This document shows, piece by piece, positions 23,329 through 34,160 of a stretch of DNA of 64,000 nucleotides. Within the stretch, counting starts at the first letter, position 1; each line of letters starts with the position of its first letter. Source of the stretch: Pseudopithomyces maydicus (lineage: Eukaryota; Ascomycota; Dothideomycetes; Pleosporales; Didymosphaeriaceae); contig JANTUC010000005.1 of NCBI GenBank assembly GCA_026873275.1, positions 1,364,001-1,428,000 of the forward strand, written 5' to 3'. The position numbers were made by a program, and so were the translations under genes. Below the pieces are notes generated by a model. The model was not told the origin of the DNA. It did no database searches and saw nothing but the letters and a program-made list of their open reading frames with translations.

Positions 23329-24071
23329 CTACTCCTCGTCATCATCCTCCTCGTAGTCATCCTCCTCCCTCTCAACAATCTCCCCCTCGTCCCAACCCTC
23401 CTCCTCATCATCCATCAAGTCGCCATACGCCTCGGCGAGCAAACCCTCATCCACCGAACTAAGCACCTCCTTCACGTCCTCGGAGGCCATCTCCTCGTAC
23501 ACAGCCGTGATGCCCGTAATGCGGCAGACGCGCGCAACGGACGCCATGAGGGCGAGGCCGAGCACGGCGAAGGGGCCTACGGCCACGAGCTGGGTGAAGT
23601 GCCTTTTGGGGGACGGGGTTAGATGGTTGTTTGGCAGCTTTCCATCAAGGGATGTTTCTTTTTTTCTGGACGGGAGGGAGAGAGGGAGAGAGGGAGAGAG
23701 GTAAAGAGATAGGCGGGAAAGTATAGTAACAAGGTAGACCAGATATAACAAGAACGGAAGCAGGAGAAAAACTCACAAATACCACTGGTGCACACACTTC
23801 TCATCCCAGTACTTCAACCGCTTCGCGATCCGCTCCGCCGCCCACGTCTTCTTCTTGGTCTTCGCCTCCATCTCCTCGATCAGCAGACGCATCTCTTTGC
23901 GAAACTGCCACAGCGACTTGAACCAATGGTTGCGCCGATGCTGGTTGCGGTTGCGGACAAACAGTTTGTTGAGCAGCTCGTGGATGTCGCGGAGCTGCGA
24001 CTTGTCCTTGTCGGAGGCGTTGAGGACCTCGTCGGCTGTGAAGGGGAGAGGGGGATGGTGGCGCCGGGCAT
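23329..24071 (-). CDS. RMP1: RNase MRP protein subunit Rmp1 (one-base frameshift in exon 1)
   Basis: RNase MRP is the nucleolar ribonucleoprotein that processes pre-rRNA; Rmp1 is its MRP-specific subunit. The family core is clear: DIHELLNKLFVRNRNQHRRN, HWFKSLWQFRKEMRLL, then after the intron HFTQLVAVGPFAVLGLALMA and ARVCRITGI. Exons are 24071-23777 and 23602-23329; the intron 23776-23603 has a GTGAGT donor and rejoins WYL to HFTQL in phase. The only sensible ATG (24071, MPGATIP) is in a different frame from the core; one extra base in the G5 run 24050-24054 (plus strand) makes the whole gene 189 codons in frame. The C-terminus is very acidic. The intron carries a GGGAGAGA-type repeat. Start and frame correction are inferred; the family assignment is firm. 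Confidence 0.85.
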
Positions 24072-26782
24072 AATTGCGGTGGCGGTGAGGAAGTAAGGTT
24101 GAAAGGTGTTTTTTTCTTTCTTTCTCAGGTTTGAAGAGGGCGCAAAGAGAGCGCGGCACGTGCAAGGTGGGTTGAGGTTGAGGTTGCGGAGGTGATGGTA
24201 GGCCGGACGGTAGGTCGGGGACGCGCGATTTTGTTGTGTTTGCGGTGAGTGGCCAACGCGTCAATTCGATTAGGTAGGTGGTGAAGCACGTGAGGGCCCG
24301 TTGAGCCAAGCAGCGTGCCGTTAAAGCGCGGGAGTAGAGAGCGGATAGGAAAGCAGCAGCGTGCACAGAACGGTCATGCTATGAGCGGAAGGTGACAGTG
24401 TTGCGGGCGGCCGAGGCGGGAGTGTAGCCGGCGATGGAAGTGACGGGTAGAGCGCAAGGCGTGAATGTGTAATGTATGTGTAGGGCGTAGCTGTGTGGGA
24501 TGTCGGCGGTGAAGTGGGAGCATGTGCAGCGAAGGGATGAGATGGATGGATGGATGGATGTATGGATATGCCGGGTGTCGAGGGCGTTCGCCCGCTTCAG
24601 GACGAGGAGGCGACGCAAGCAGGAGATGACCCCCTTTGGGCATGCAGTCTTACGCTACGCTGATGATCAACGACCGACAGGCGTTCGGTGGGTTCAGTTT
24701 CTGTCTCCAAGCCCAAGCCCAACAGCCAACCTCGTAATCATCAAACCCAACGAAGAAGCGGTGAGCCGCCGGCCGGCACGGGAAACCTGTTTCTTCCCGA
24801 AATCCCACGCGGTCCTGCGATCCCGTTGATCGTAGGTTCAAAGGGTCTCCTCTGAGTAAGATGCTGGCTGTGTGGTGTAACCCAACTACGGGGACAGCCT
24901 TACTGGGGGGAGGGGGACGCTCGCCAAGGGGCTTGCTATGGAGATTGGCGTGCGGGGCCCGGAATCGTGGTACGGCGGGGTCAGCTGTCATATGGCGCTG
25001 AGATGCAGACCTCCGTATACAGACGCAGCGCTGCTATACGGGGCGTCGCGCGGTGTGGGAGGCGGAGGCGTCCAGGGCTAGCGCGGGAGGATTTTTCGGG
25101 AGAGACCCGTGCAAAGAGCCGAAGACCATCCACCGAGATGGAGTGTGCCTGTCTCCCCAGCCTCATCCCCCCGTGGACATGCAAGCCCCCCTCCAAGCCC
25201 TCTGGACGACGACGACGACGACCGCCGCCAGCCACAGAAGGCGTCGAGTAGCAGCTCTCTCCTGGTGGCCGAGTCCGCTCGTGGCCTGTGCCGTGCAGAC
25301 GACCGTTGCCTGCCCCCTGTCCGTAGGTGGGGGTGCCCAACACTGCCTTGTCACCCTCCATCATCTCGTCCGTCCCAGGCTGGTTTTTGCATGCCGCAGC
25401 ATTCCGAGAGTGCATTAGACCAACTGCTCCGTCCGCCTGCCTCCACGTACCTGGAATCGCCCCTGGAGCCCCGGCCGCGCTAACCCCAGATCAACGGGAG
25501 GCTGCATCGAAGCCGAAAGCGCGTGATCCCTCGTCCACAGTATACGCTTCCGATCTACGTTCTCGAACTGTCCTCGAGAAGACCAGTTGACCTGTCTTGA
25601 TACCTGTTCCAATGTGACTGGTGCCCGACGCCAGCCCCGCATATTGCCAGTAGCAGCACGCGGTCTCTCGAGCTCTGCCCAAAGGCTGTCCACGCGTACC
25701 CCATTCACGACTCCAGAACCCATCGAGATACCCCACATACATGCTTCTGACGAAAAGTGTCAGGTGTAGCGTGCTCGTATCGTAATATTTGCGCTTGCCA
25801 AGTTCAGTAGTGCATGCAACTAGCAGCATTGCCTGTTCCCCGGCCGAGCCGACGTGATGGTACCAATCAACTCGGATGAGCTATGCCGCTCCGCGCTCTT
25901 TAGCTTTCCCTCCTAGCCGTGAACACGAGCGCGTGTAACAACTTGCAGTTGACGGTGACGCCTTCCCAGATGGCGCATGTGATGGTTTATCAGGCTTACC
26001 TTCTGCCTGGTTCCTTACAGAATGAAGCGACGATTGACAGAAGCGCCATCCTCCTTAGTTTCGGCCAATGTAGCAAGCAAAACTCTAGTCATAGCCACTT
26101 AGGTAGTTGCTTCAAGATATCACACGCTCCTGACATCATTGCAAATCATGTCCTTGAATACGCTTGGCCGTTTTCTGTCAACAACGTGACCGTCATTCGT
26201 TGTGGTGCGCGGCCCGAAGAGGTAGTTGACTAATTCAAAACATTGCTCGAGAGCTGCTAAGTAGCTAACGAAAGAGACGTTTGCGGATGTAAGGTTGTTT
26301 GTCCCTTCAAAGTCGGTCTTCATCGATACTGCTGGTCTCTTTTCTATGCTCCTTGAAAGAGATATACATGGAATATGATGTGCCTTAGTATATCGTTCCT
26401 GCATTATGATTAGCCTCGGTCGTGGAAGGAGCTCCCAGGTTTGATTTCTCGACCAAGTCAAAAGAACAATTCCTCCCTGTTTGAAGTCTTAATTAAGACC
26501 GTGGGTCGTTCTTAGGTGCCTGTAGAAAGAGATATGAAACTTGTCGCGTCTTGGTGTGTTGTTCTGTGCTTGAAAACTGGCCTCGGTCGTTGCGAGAGCC
26601 CTCAGCTTCAAATTCTCCTCCGCGTCGAAACGAAAGCAACTGAACCCTGGTGGAGAACAGTAAATATAAGCCTGAAGGTTCCCTCTGTAAAAACAACAGT
26701 AAAATCCAGCGTTAAAATGTGGGTGGGGTCTCTCCTGCCGCCGTTGTCAGCCTGAGTGAGCAAAATAATCAACCAACTTTGC
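24072..26782. other. Gene-free stretch
   Basis: Upstream flank of RMP1 followed by mixed-composition sequence. GGAT tetramers lie at 24541-24560 and GACGAC repeats near 25207. No coding sequence or RNA gene recognised; overlapping frames of up to about 145 codons on both strands lack motifs. Confidence 0.55.
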
Positions 26783-26935
26783 AAAAAAAAAAAAAAAAAA
26801 GAAGCAACCGCACGCTTTCGCCACAGGGTTTCGAACCCGTGCAAAAGAAAACCCCGTGCGGTAGGGAAAGGGAAAAGTCGTCATTTTACCCTTTTGAAAC
26901 ACAAACCGGGATACTTACCAATGGACCATGACGCC
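26783..26935 (-). ncRNA. Candidate Pol III transcription unit or tRNA-derived element
   Basis: On the minus strand there is a consensus A box, TGGTCCATTGG (26928-26918), then a consensus B box, GGTTCGAAACC (26837-26827), then 18 consecutive T (26800-26783), which would act as a Pol III terminator. The boxes are 80 nt apart, more than in an intronless tRNA. I cannot fold the flanking bases into a proper acceptor stem or T arm, so it is not a functional tRNA as read. An 8-bp inverted repeat, ACCGCACG/CGTGCGGT, surrounds the B box. It could be a tRNA pseudogene, a SINE-like element or chance. Confidence 0.4.
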
Positions 26936-28504
26936 CGTATTCCATTGCGGCCTCCTCGCAATGCCCAACGGCCTGGTTACCGATGGTGAAAATCTTTCTG
27001 AACAAATAATATATATAGTCGAAAAGATTGGTAGATATGGGTTGTCGTTGGTAGCTGTGTGCGCGGGGTAATCGAGGTTGAATTTGGCTGCCGTCCTTCA
27101 CTCGAGCGGGTGCCTGAGGGCGGCAGCGTGGCTCCACATAGAGACTGCACAAAGTCACCCACCATCACTTGATCTCTCTCACACGCTCTTACGCTGCGAG
27201 GTCAGCCTTCCGCAACTCAGCTCACGCTCGCCTCTCTCACAGTCAACCCCCTACGACCATCGGCCAAGGACGACCGCCAGGATGTTGATCCTGCACAGCC
27301 ATTTCATAATATCGGCAACCATGATAGTGATTCCGCTCATGGTCCTCTTCTCACTGCTGGTCTATCTGCGCAATATACTCGCCGGCAAGGACGGTTGATA
27401 TCGATACGGCGTCAAGGTCGACCACGGAGGCTCTCCTTTGCCAGCATAAGAATATATTGGTCGAGTTCTGGGACAACATCTCGCAGCGACTTTTGAAACA
27501 ATACTTCCGGGTCATTATACAGTCTGTTGAACGCCGTCGTGGAGCAGGTGTGGATACAAGGTAAGGATCATTGAGTCTGAACTCAGACTGGAGAGTATAC
27601 CATTGCTGGACACCATTGTTTGGGTTTTGCTGGGCTGAGCTTGCAGACTCATTAGAGTATAGAGTATCGTATACAAGATGGTATCAAGAAGGATGTGTTG
27701 ATTATACCCAGGGGTGCCGGGGCTGTGTTGAACTGCCAGGAAATGCAGGATAACCCAAATTACAAGCGGCGGACCTATACATCGGAAGGGAACATACAAT
27801 AAATGCATCCTGTTACTACACTTTCTTGAGTGAGCATACCTGGCCAGATCTATGCATTTTTGTTCAAACTTGGATGTGCGCTGGCAAGAGCATTGGCTTT
27901 GGGTCGCCGCTGTAGGCAGACATGTTCTTGCTCAGCAGAAGGGTCAAAGCACTGTGTTACACGACAGGGTGAATATTTCACAGGATTTTGCAAAATTATA
28001 CGTGCCCTGTTCATGATGTTCAACCCTCTGAAAGCGATTTTTGCCTAAACCTAGTGCCGGGCAGCGGAGATCTTTCGGGATACAAGCATAGGCGGGTTGC
28101 TCTCACACCACGAGACGGATCTCCATAGTCATCGATTCTGCCCAGGCAGAGATTGAACATGGCCGAAAATAGTCGGCACATAATGCTAAGATCTTGCGCA
28201 TCGATGATGAGCATCTGTGAGCCTCATGACAAGCGTTCACGTAAGATCGGTAGATAACATTCGAACGGCTAGCTGCGCCGATGACGACGGCCCGCATTAC
28301 CATCGGAGTGTAAGATCTCCGCTATCTATATCGCACGTGCCAATGATGAAAGTATTCGCTTTATTGCAAAAGGCAAGATTATTCCATGCAGGGGTTGGTC
28401 TCGGTGGAACCTTGATTCAAAGCTTGTGATGGCCACCGCATCGTAGCACGATCTCGATGTGTTGTCTCGGAGGAGCATAATCCCGTACTCGTGTGTTGTA
28501 TAGT
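26936..28504. other. Gene-poor stretch
   Basis: Apart from the weak small-peptide candidate at 27282-27398 I see nothing that looks coding, and no repeat or RNA gene. Confidence 0.55.
27282..27398 (+). CDS. Possible 38-residue single-pass membrane peptide
   Basis: The frame from ATG 27282 codes for 38 residues, most of them one hydrophobic helix (ATMIVIPLMVLFSLLVYL) followed by RNILAGKDG. A pyrimidine-rich stretch ending in CACAG lies 40 bp upstream and could be a splice acceptor, so this may be a terminal exon. The composition is unlike the surrounding noise, but without homology or a transcript it may be chance. Confidence 0.2.
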   Translation: MLILHSHFIISATMIVIPLMVLFSLLVYLRNILAGKDG

Positions 28505-28627
28505 GGTTGGAAAAAGTAGCAGCAGAGTAGCTGACCAGATGGAAATTGTTGGAAAAAAGCTGTGGTTCCCCCTCGTGACTGTGGAAAAACTTGCATCCGT
28601 ACTCGTAGCTTTCCAAAGACATCCACC
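28505..28627 (+). repeat. Dispersed repeat, copy 2
   Basis: Partner of the 18087-18216 sequence, in the same orientation and more GC-rich. No terminal repeats or target-site duplication are visible. Confidence 0.65.
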
Positions 28628-28782
28628 ACGTGATGACGAGATGCGGGCGTCGCGCATGGCTCAGGGGCAGTTTATAAGAATCTCATATACTCAAAAATCT
28701 GGGTAAAGATAGCGGGACAGCTCGGAGAGCATTGTAGAGGTACAAAATTATCCCCGATGGTGTTGAAGCCGGGGTTAGGAGG

Positions 28783-29145
28783 GTGGGTTTGCCGCGTGGG
28801 GGGCTTCACTACTCCACCCCCAGGTCTTCATATCTCCACCACGACAGCATATATCGAAGTGCAAAGTAGATGCGCTGATTTGGAAGCCACTCTGGATTCT
28901 CAGCGTCACCTTTACTATTGCACTAGCTTGGTGGTGAGTCTCTTTGCAGGGTGCGGCGGTCGGCGTAGGCGGGTTTTACTGCTCCACCCCTAGGTCTTCA
29001 TATCTCCACCACAACAGCAGATATCGAGCTGCAAGCTGGACGAGCTGATGCGGAGGCCTCTGGAGATCCTCAGCGTCACTTTTCCTGCTGAAAAATCTTG
29101 GTGTTGAGGCTGTTTACAGGGGTGTAACGGTAGGCGCGGTGAGGC
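28783..29145 (+). repeat. 170-bp tandem duplication
   Basis: Two adjacent copies about 170 bp apart. The block CTCCACCCC(C/T)AGGTC begins at 28812 and again at 28982, and the similarity continues through TTCATATCTCCACCAC, a GCTGAT/GGA segment and CTCAGCGTCAC. The copies differ at perhaps a quarter of positions. No coding frame is shared. Confidence 0.85.
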
Positions 29146-30140
29146 CCTAGCGCCTGGTGTTCGTGGCGGCGGAGGATGAGCGACTGACTCTGGCACGCCC
29201 CACCGATCTCCTCACCCACAACAACCACAACACCTATCACAACGAAAGCAGTACGCCGAGGACGCTCTCCATCGTCTCATTCTTCGTATATGCCTTTGAA
29301 ACCGTTCTTAGGCCGTGATACTCGTCGTAGACGGCCAAGGGAGGCCTCTGAACGCCCCTACGACCGTACGAAGACCCACAACAGCCTTGACATCTCCCAC
29401 GCCAGATGCAAAGCGGACGACGGTAAGATAGAGCACATTTACCCTGAGAGCAACCTCCAAACATACTCTTGACAAGATCACGATGACCTTGAGAGTTTGG
29501 GGCGAGCTCGGCGGGCTGACGATGTCTCTCGACCTCCGCCTTTGAAGCGTCTGGCGGCGGCACAACACCACGGTGAGTATTTTCATCCCGTTCATCGGTG
29601 CTAGGAAAGCCAGGCCCCCTTGAAAGTAAGCCCTTCATTCGTACCGGTAAGCTGATGTGCCAATAAGACGTATTGGCAGCCGCAGCTTTGCCGCCGCTCT
29701 ACTACCCCCGCTCGTGAAAGGGAATACGCATCGACACGCCTTTTGGCTGTGGCCCTCCCCGTTCAACTGATGTCTTCATTTGATAAGTGCGATACATTCA
29801 ACTTCTTGACCGTCAAAGCGTCTTCTGTTCGCTAGGTCTTCGTCGGTTCATGCTTGTGACGCACACCATGCTTGGCCACCGAGCTGCATCCTCAGCCCAC
29901 ACGAGCGGGAACAACTCTAAGTAAGAATAAAGCATATCGTGATAAGCCAGTTGCTAAGAACTCTAAGGTCGGATCCGCTGTACCATAAGGGTTCGAACTG
30001 CGCCAACAGCTTCACCGACCTTTTGCTCCTGTTGGCGGTCGATCCTTTGTGTATCGCAGGACCACTTGAGCGATAAGCACATAACACGTAATCGTCGTGA
30101 TCACATATACAGCTTCTGACACCGCACTGTCACTGTGAAC
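29146..30140. other. Gene-free stretch
   Basis: A minus-strand open frame of 133 codons at 29237-29638 (with a Cys-rich segment) is the longest; I see no family motif. No repeats or RNA genes noticed. Confidence 0.5.
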
Positions 30141-31736
30141 AATGCTCTGGTTGCCATTTGCTGGTGTCGGAATGATCTGGTCAGTCCTCATAGTGATGAT
30201 TGCAAGACTGAAGACTGACTGTCGGAGGGATCATGGTCGACCCTGACAGACCTGGACAATATTCCAGAAGAACCGATCGTTCTCGACCATCTTTGACCGA
30301 TGAGCTACCTCTTTGTCGATATTCGAGAATACAAGAGTTACCGGCGAATACGGGGAGTTCCATGCAGAACGTCGAGTGTGGTGGCGGCCGAAGCAAACAA
30401 TTCTGAAACCTAAGAATGAACGAGCGATATGTGGAATAGGCTAGCCCGATTGGCTTTCGTTGTGGGATCGTTGACCTTTTCGATCACTGCCTTCTTCGTC
30501 GATAAGGCATGGCATCGCTTGCTCTTGCCTCGGTCAACATCTCAACTATCCACCAGACAAACGAGAATGATATTTCCGACTCTTATGGTCATGACGGTAT
30601 AGGTTCCGAAGCATCGCTAGGCACGGACAAAGAGACACCCCTCAGCTCAGGACTTTTGTGGTAACTGTCTACAATGGGCATCATAAGATCACTGTCAAGA
30701 TGTCTCTCCCTCGGTTCATGAACATCAACCCAACATGGTCGACATCCCATCGAGCTGGGGATCACCATACACGGAAGGATCCGCAATATCCGGTCGAACG
30801 AATACTCTTCATTTCGAAACACGAGGCTTAGACGGAACATCTGGCATTGATCAAGATCGTTGGATTCGGGTGCCGCAAAAGATGCCGCCCTCTTCAAACA
30901 ATCATCGAAGCTGAGGGGATCATCTTTGCTGGCGGCATCACACATGTGCCTGGAAACCTTCTAGCGGACCATGGCGTCGTGCTGTCGGACACATCATACT
31001 TTGGAGCTACCTGTCTCCGTACTGCTATATGGAGCAAGCATGCACATCAGATATAGCGGGAAAGCCACACCAATAATTCTCATGTCTGGTGTGTTGTTCG
31101 GGTGCCCATGGTTGACGAATATGTTGCGCCTGGTTTGCCTTTGGCTGGAGTCGGAATGACCTGTCCAGGTCCATACGCCAATAAAATAATGCCTGGCTGA
31201 CCCAGGCCACGAACCCGGTCCTCGATGGGAAATTTCAAAGACGTCCGAATTTTCAGCCTGTCCTCATCCACCCAGAGGGAACTGCTCGAAAGCAATATGC
31301 ACCGTCTACGCAAGTCCCAGAATCGGCGCAGCTGGGAAGTTGCTAAAATTCCGGGATCTAAACTTCGTCAACAGTCCGGGTATTAGCTGGAGAACCAAGG
31401 ATCTGGAAGCAATCCATTGGCAATAACGACCTCTGACAACGCGATCATTCGTATGGCCTCTTCTGATTTCTAAGACCGAGAAGGCCACCGCCTCCAGGAT
31501 GAAAAATTCATGAGACTCCATTTCCCAGAGGACAAGTATCGAAAGGTTTTGAGCAAGGCAGATGCGGACTACGCATTTCAGAAAGATTTTCTTAACTTCA
31601 CCTTTCCTTCTTATGATGACCGAGATGAATTCCATCTGGCATCGCCGCTATGTCCAGATTGAACGGAAGCTCGCATGATGTACTAATGGAATGACTCTTC
31701 ATGATACCGGAACTTGGGATTTTGTACCTGAATCTG

Positions 31737-31850
31737 ACCTCGGATCAGAGATCTGGAACTGGACCTGAACCTGGACCTGGACCTGGAACTGGAACTGGAC
31801 CTGAACCTGGAGATAAACCTGGAGATGAACCTGGAGAACAGCCTGAGAAA
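31737..31850 (+). repeat. CCTGGA-type minisatellite
   Basis: Repeated 6- and 12-bp units, ACCTGGA, ACCTGAA and AACTGGA, over about 110 bp. The plus strand is open and would read as Gly/Pro/Glu/Thr repeats, within a 75-codon frame that I do not accept as a gene. Confidence 0.85.
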
Positions 31851-32606
31851 ATCCTGGAGCTGGACCTGACCCGAACTTGGATTAAAGAGTCTTCCTGGAT
31901 ATGTGTCATCCATAAGCCGGCGCTTTAAAATGACCGGAGGCCATACAGAGGCCAAGTACACCGCCTTTTTTTTCCACTTTTGATAATTCCTTATTTCCAA
32001 CTCTTTCTATAAACGACGGCCATTGGAAATCTTCGGCATGATTATCAAAAAAAATGATGGCTCCTTCAAAACCATGGCAATGCCGACAGAAGAAATCAAG
32101 CAAGAATGCACTAGTCGTGGACAAAGGATTGTTGTGACTGCCCGCAGCACAGCGATTGAGCGAATAGCTGCAAGTCGGCAAGACCCGGGTGAACTGGTGA
32201 CTATTCCCAAGATGGTGCGATTCGCCCGGCATCTAAGTTCATTCGGTATCGATTGTCCATGAGTCGCCGTATGCGATTGCTGTCATGTCTTCCATCCTTT
32301 AAGTCTCTCTTGATGACAAGAACATGCTGCTCTAGTTTCTCCAACTCAAATTATCGTTCGACAAGCAGGTTCAGCATGCGGGATGTGTGCTTCCAGCAAC
32401 CAATCCTTTGAGAACAAGTGTTCGGCTGTCTCTACCGTCTGCCACAAATCTCGGGTCAATCAGGGTCAGCGTTGATCATTGTGTTGCTTGGAGTTTTACT
32501 CTCTGTTACCTCGATTGAAAGCCAGGTCTATCTTCACGAGTGGCCGCAATCAATCTTGCTGTAACCGAAGACTTCCTTCTGGACTCGAGGATCTCGAGTT
32601 TTGCTG

Positions 32607-32676
32607 CTCGAGGTCTGTCGCTCGAGGTCTACCGCTTGAGGTCCACCACTTGAGGTCCGCCACTTGAGGTCCGCCT
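32607..32676 (+). repeat. 14-bp tandem repeat, five copies
   Basis: Units start at 32607, 32621, 32635, 32649 and 32663 with consensus CTTGAGGTCCGCCA; the first two have CTCGAGGTCT. The spacing is exactly 14 bp. Confidence 0.92.
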
Positions 32677-33155
32677 CTAGGCTTGCTGTTTGGAACGGCG
32701 CTCGACTAGGAAGTTGCTCAAATGCAAGGGCTGTTGTTTCGACGGCTCTACTTTGGAGTTGAAGTAGATTCAAAAGCTTGCTACCATGCCCACTCAAGGC
32801 GGGGTTCTTTTTCGTAGGTGTCGTTGCCCTGCAAGAGGTCAGCCTAGTTGGACAGTCGGGGATGCTGGCGACTGTGCTCGAATGCAGAATTAGACTCGAG
32901 GGAGCTGTTTCATCCATTCCCAGGGTCTGGGCTGTTGCAAATGATGGGCGCCGTGCTGTATTGCGCCGAGTCAGCAAGGGTGGGCGGTCGAGAGAATGGG
33001 CCTAAAGAGAGGGACCGTGAACAGCCTCAAGCAGAGCCGCATGCCATGACGCCAGCTTTGCAGTCAAGAAAGTAGCACATACCTGAGAGTGCTCCACTTG
33101 CTGTAGCGGGCCGCATAAATGTATGTGTGGTGTTGAGGACAGCAGAATGTCCCTC

Positions 33156-33215
33156 GTCTCCGCCGCCGCTGTCTCCGCCGTCGCTGTCTCCGCCGCCGCT
33201 GTCGCTGCCGCCGCG
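33156..33215 (+). repeat. 15-bp tandem repeat, four copies
   Basis: Four 15-bp units, GTCTCCGCCGCCGCT with minor changes, at 33156, 33171, 33186 and 33201. It lies inside low-complexity Ala/Val frames on the plus strand and Gly/Asp-rich frames on the minus strand. Confidence 0.92.
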
Positions 33216-33877
33216 GCGGCCAACCTCCGCCTCGGTGTATCTCATCCGCCACACAAGATGCAGACCGGAGGCTTAGCTGTGATTACTCGCGCGGCTCATA
33301 TCTACCTCCGCGTCATGTGTATTATTGGACAGGAGCCTGTGTTGTTGAGTAATCCGTGGTGTGGCGATCGCATGGAGGGGGTATCGACTCTCCGCCGCCT
33401 ACATCGTGACGACCATGTGGACTCCAGGCTCTCAAGCTAGCTGAAAAGCAACAAAAGGCGTCGAATAATACCCCTGAGTCAGATGTCAGCCTCCAGCCCC
33501 TGTCTTGTTCGTGTGCAGCTGCTGAGGAGCGTGGTGTTGTGGAGTTGTCCAGGGAAGCTATGGTGGAGTAAGAGGAGAGAAGCTAACCCCTGTCACTCCA
33601 CGCGCCTACCATGCCCACCACATCTTGCAGCTGCGAAACCATCTCGATTATATTAGAGATGGGATGGTACAGTCCAAGCAGACGCGCTTGTGATGGTGTG
33701 ATAGCGCTGCTACCCAGATCGCATGTCTAGCTTGGCCGAGTATTGTGTGATCAGGATGCTGCAGACCAAGATTGGAGCTTCACAGAGAATAAGGCCACGC
33801 TGTTGAGCCGACAACTAAGGCACCGCAATGCTGCTCGAGGCATCCAAAGATGATACCTGTTTGAATGTGTTCTATCA

Positions 33878-34160
33878 CATTCATTTTCCGTTGATAAGCT
33901 GAGCATTCATATCTAAGGGAATCTGTGTTGCTTTTGGCTGGAGTCAAAATGACCTGTACATGTTCTCACGACGATGATCGAGATACTGATCTATCTCGGA
34001 GTCCTATCACGCATTCATTTCCCGTCGAGATGTCAAGTGTTGATATCTAAAAGCGCCTGGTTGCCTTTGGCTGGAGTCGGTATGGCCCGTCTAGGTTATC
34101 ACGACGATAATCAAGACACTGATCTACCTCGGAGTCCTATCAAGCATTCATTTCCTGTCG
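33878..34160 (+). repeat. 134-bp tandem repeat, two full units and a partial third
   Basis: The anchor CATTCATTT begins at 33878, 34012 and 34145, giving units of 134 and 133 bp. Each unit contains the CTTTGGCTGGAGTC block, ACGACGATxATC, and GATCTAxCTCGGAGTCCTAT. The two full units differ at roughly 15-20% of positions. Confidence 0.88.

Noticed and set aside
26783..26935. Functional tRNA gene with intron
   Set aside because: A and B boxes are present but no acceptor stem and only a partial T stem can be formed; kept only as a candidate Pol III element.
31701..31928. 75-codon Gly/Pro/Glu repeat protein
   Set aside because: Wholly due to the CCTGGA minisatellite.
32607..32676. CRISPR-like array
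   Set aside because: The 14-bp repeats are contiguous with no spacers, and the genome is fungal; no array of repeats with unique spacers is present anywhere in the window.
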